This document shows positions 61,327 to 64,000 of a stretch of 64,000 nucleotides of DNA, piece after piece (position 1 is the stretch's first letter; every line of letters starts with the position of its first letter). Source of the DNA: Bathynomus jamesi (Eukaryota; Arthropoda; Malacostraca; Isopoda; Cirolanidae); NCBI GenBank assembly GCA_023014485.1, contig JAJOZX010001571.1, positions 137,001 to 201,000 on the forward strand, given 5' to 3'. The notes beneath the pieces are model-generated. The model searched no databases. It saw nothing but the letters and a program-made list of their open reading frames with translations, and was not told where the DNA came from. The translations under genes and the position numbers were made by a program.

Positions 61327-64000
61327 ACAAGGAGTTACAAGGAAAAGAAGTACCTCAAAAGGCCTTGCGGCCCATACCGAGGAGGTACCAATGGCAACGG
61401 GTGCCAGGGAAAAATTTGTACACACTCAAATAGTGTGCAAGATTTGGTCTAACCTTTTCTTGAACTGATCCACAGAGGAACTGTTCACAACTTCCGAAGG
61501 TAACCTGTTCCATGTGTCACAGATCTTATACGTAAAGTAATTCCCACACACACTAGTCCTAAACCGTTTCAAATCCAACTTCCAACCATTGTTGCGAGTT
61601 GGGTTATCATTTAAACTAAACATACTTCTAAAATCGACATCGTTGAACCCGCGTAAGAGCTTGAAAACCTCGATCAGTTGACCGCGCAGCCTCCGAGTTT
61701 CAAGCGAAAACAAGTTCAGGGCGCGTAACCGTCGATTGTAGCCCATATGCCTAACGGAAGGGATTAACTTTGTGGCCCTCGCCTGCACTCGCTCCAGCCT
61801 CTCAATATCTTTCCTGAGGGTGGGCGACCAGAACTGCACAGCATACTCCAGGTGCGGCCGAACAAGGGAATTGTACAGTGAGAGCACAATCTCCTTGTTC
61901 CGAAACTGAAATTGCCTCCTGATATAACCCAATAGTTTCTGGGCTTTCTTTTCCACCTCTACACACTGTAGAGGTCGCTGCTAATTAGCACACCCAAGTC
62001 CTTTTCTAAATCAGTCACCTCGATATTACTACCCAACATCGAGTAGTCCGACTTGGGATTGGCGTAGCCAATGTGCATCACTTTGCATTTACCCAAGTTA
62101 AACGGCATTTGCCATTTTTCGGACCACTCTCCTATCCTACCTAGGTCCGCACGCAGTTCCTCGATCGCTTCGGGCGTCCCAACATTGGCCCCCAAGCTTG
62201 GTGTCATCAGCGAATTTGGCGATCCGACTGACGATGCCACCGTCGATATCATTTATGTAAATGATAAACAACAGCGGCCCCAAAACGGAACCCTGAGGAA
62301 CCCACTAGTGACCGAGGCCCAACCCGAACTAGCCCCTTTAATTACCACCCTCTGCCGCCTATTCCTCAGCCAGTTTTCAATCCACCTACCTATTTCCCCA
62401 CCGATACCCAGCGCGCGCACTTTCGCCATTAGCCGGCGGTGAGGTACCTTATCAAAGGCTTTCTGAAAGTCGAGATAAAATATATCAATCGCCCTACTCT
62501 TATCGTACTCACTCAACATGACGTGGAAAAACTCGAGCAAGTTGGTGAGACACGACCTATGCCGTCTAAACCCATGTTGGGAGTCCCCAAGCAGCTTGTA
62601 GGAATCCAAATGGTCAACGATCCTATCAGCTATTATCCCTTCTAATAATTTACCTACAACTGAAGTGAGACTAATGGGACGATAGTTCCCTGGACTTTCG
62701 TGATCCCCTTTCTTAAAGATAGGGGTCACGTTGGCTTCCCTCCAGTCACCAGGCACCTGGCCCATCTCCAACGATTTGTTGAAGACTGTAGCCAGGTGGG
62801 GAGCCACCTGGTCGCGCACTTCTCGCAACACTCTGGGGAGAAACTGGTCTGGCCCAGGAGCCTTAAACGCGCTCAGTTTGTCTATTCTAACGGCAACGAC
62901 TGTCGCGGTACATCTAACACTATCCAGGCCAGCACCTTCGTGCCTCACGCCTGGCTCGGGGATGACGCGGGTATCCTCTCTGGTGAACACTCCCGCAAAG
63001 TACTCATTAAGCACATTAGCGATGTCCGCGTCGGAGGTCCGCAGAACGCCGCTTCCGTCCTTTAACGGACCTATCATGCTTCTAATGGGCTTTCTACTAT
63101 TAACATAACTGAAGAACTCCTTAGGGTTCCCCTTGCAGAGGCTTGCCACCCGTAGTTCTTCGTTACGTTTCGCTAGCCTAACCTTCGCCTTCACTTCCCT
63201 ACACAGGCGGACATACGCTTCAGTGTTCTCGTGGGAACGATTGGCCTTCGCCCTCCTATACGCTACTTTCCTATTTCGGATAGCCGAAGCGATGTCACGA
63301 TTGAACCACTTAGGCTGCGTTGAAGAAGGGGTGACCGGTTTTGAGGGTACGGCAGCAGACTGCAGCACCATAAACTCGTCCCGAAATGCACTCCACACTC
63401 CCTCAACATCGCCGCCAACCTCTAACCCCATCTCTCCTACGCTATCCCTGAGGCTAACAAAGTTCGCCCGCCGGAGATCGAGCTTACTGCCTCTCGAGTT
63501 ACTACGCTTCACCCGAGGGACGCACACACGGAACCTAATAAGACCGTGATCACTCCCGCCTAATGATTCGTCAACGGTGAGGCCAGTGACGAGGTTGTCT
63601 TCGGTCGTGAATACTAAGTCTAGAACGCTTTCGCCTCGTGTAGGCTCGTTGACCCACTGAGTGAGGAAGTTCTCATCAGCAAAGTCAACTAGCCTCCTCC
63701 CTTCAGCATCGGCAGTCCTGTTTTCCCACTTTATGCCGCGACAGTTGAAGTCTCCTAAAACTACACACACCCTATCCCCTAGCAGGCTACTGAGTTCGGT
63801 GTACAGGGCTGTATCCTCCTTGAGGAGGAGATGCGGAGGTCTGTACACCAAGATTAACCTATAGTTCGTCCCTCCCACGTTCAGATCGACGCCAAGCAGC
63901 TCCCGTTCCGACCGGAACTGGCAGTCAACCGGACTCAACGTGTCTCTGACGTATATTAGTACCCCACCCCCCCTTCCTACGGGTGCGGTCTTTGCGAAAC
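61326..64000 (-). mobile_element. CR1-like LINE (family D), young, continues beyond window
   Basis: The minus-strand element enters from the right edge with its endonuclease and ends near 61326 with a duplicated octamer-like tail (CCTTGTAACTCCTTGTAACTC) typical of CR1 elements. Only three small lesions are visible over 2.5 kb, far fewer than in the other LINEs here. The 5' UTR and ORF1 lie outside the window. Confidence 0.88.
61426..63938 (-). pseudogene. LINE D ORF2: endonuclease and reverse transcriptase
   Basis: The endonuclease shows YRLILVYRPP, VVLGDFNCRGIKW, FLTQWVNEPTRGESVLDLVF and SDHGLIRF. The RT has KAPGPDQFLPRVLRE, NVTPIFKKGDHESPGNYRPISLTSVVGKLLE, QHGFRRHRSCLTNLLEF and YLDFQKAFDKVPHRRL. 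One base is missing in the SGVPQG box (near 62295) and one extra base lies after FADDTKLG (near 62205), so the catalytic FADD sits in a shifted frame between two compensating lesions. After a small gap at 61957 comes LYNSLVRPHLEYAVQFWSP…LKRFRTSVCGNYFTYKICDTWNRLP. The protein start is outside the window. Confidence 0.88.

Noticed and set aside
62731..63549. Plus-strand ORFs of 121-138 aa
   Set aside because: Antisense shadows of LINE D, whose minus frame has the RT and endonuclease motifs.

Overview
This is eukaryotic DNA, most likely from an invertebrate animal. I recognise no host gene. Almost every supportable feature is a mobile element or its relic: non-LTR retrotransposons (LINEs) with CR1/L2-like reverse transcriptases, Penelope-like elements (PLEs) with GIY-YIG endonucleases, several Tc1/mariner elements, a Polinton/Maverick, tRNA- and 5S-derived SINEs, foldback elements and long (TA)n runs. 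The LINE repertoire, the long microsatellites and the DNA-transposon families resemble what I know of crustaceans, decapods in particular. That assignment is an inference of moderate to low confidence.

Layout. 0.6-5 kb: a tRNA-like SINE, an internally deleted CCCH-finger LINE (family C, copy A), and a PLE carrying a foldback mariner relic. 4.9-6.6 kb: a mariner-like element interrupted by a near-perfect 584-bp palindrome. 6.6-13.4 kb: a LINE (family A) on the minus strand, split by a nearly full-length CCCH-finger LINE (family B) and by a dimeric tRNA SINE. 13.5-20.8 kb: further LINE A copies, CR1-like fragments, Tc1 and PLE relics and a small foldback element. 20.8-24.2 kb: a complete DNA transposon with about 235-bp terminal inverted repeats and a 9-bp target duplication, inserted in LINE A copy III. 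24.8-26.1 kb: a mariner. 26.1-32 kb: a Polinton polymerase scrap, a family of palindromic foldback elements built from a 31-bp repeat, a hAT-like MITE, a 5S-derived SINE, and an inverted plus tandem array of tRNA-like units. 32-36.5 kb: the longest but degenerate LINE C (copy B). 36.6-38.5 kb: PLE and mariner relics.

39.15-49.7 kb holds a decayed but readable Polinton. On the minus strand, in order of transcription, lie the packaging ATPase, two small conserved ORFs, a retroviral-type integrase with a chromodomain, the minor capsid protein, a small basic protein and the major capsid protein. Three of the gene junctions are ATGA/TAATG stop-start overlaps. On the plus strand lie protein-primed DNA polymerase B and an intact 164-aa ORF of unknown function. 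A decayed second copy of that unknown ORF sits at 51.6-52.3 kb, beyond an intervening PLE and a MITE.

52.6-56.1 kb: a relic of a widespread unnamed transposase family, missing its catalytic centre and split by two LINE-type insertions at one target. 56.7-57.1 kb: a Tc1 relic. 57-60 kb: mostly featureless. 60.1-61.1 kb: a PLE relic. 61.3-64 kb: a comparatively young CR1-like LINE running off the end of the window.

The most interesting items are the CCCH zinc-finger LINE ORF1s and the dimeric SINE whose 3' tail resembles theirs, the modular foldback family, the unknown Polinton ORF present twice, hammerhead-ribozyme-like motifs at two PLE 3' ends, and a micro-inversion inside a PLE reverse transcriptase motif.
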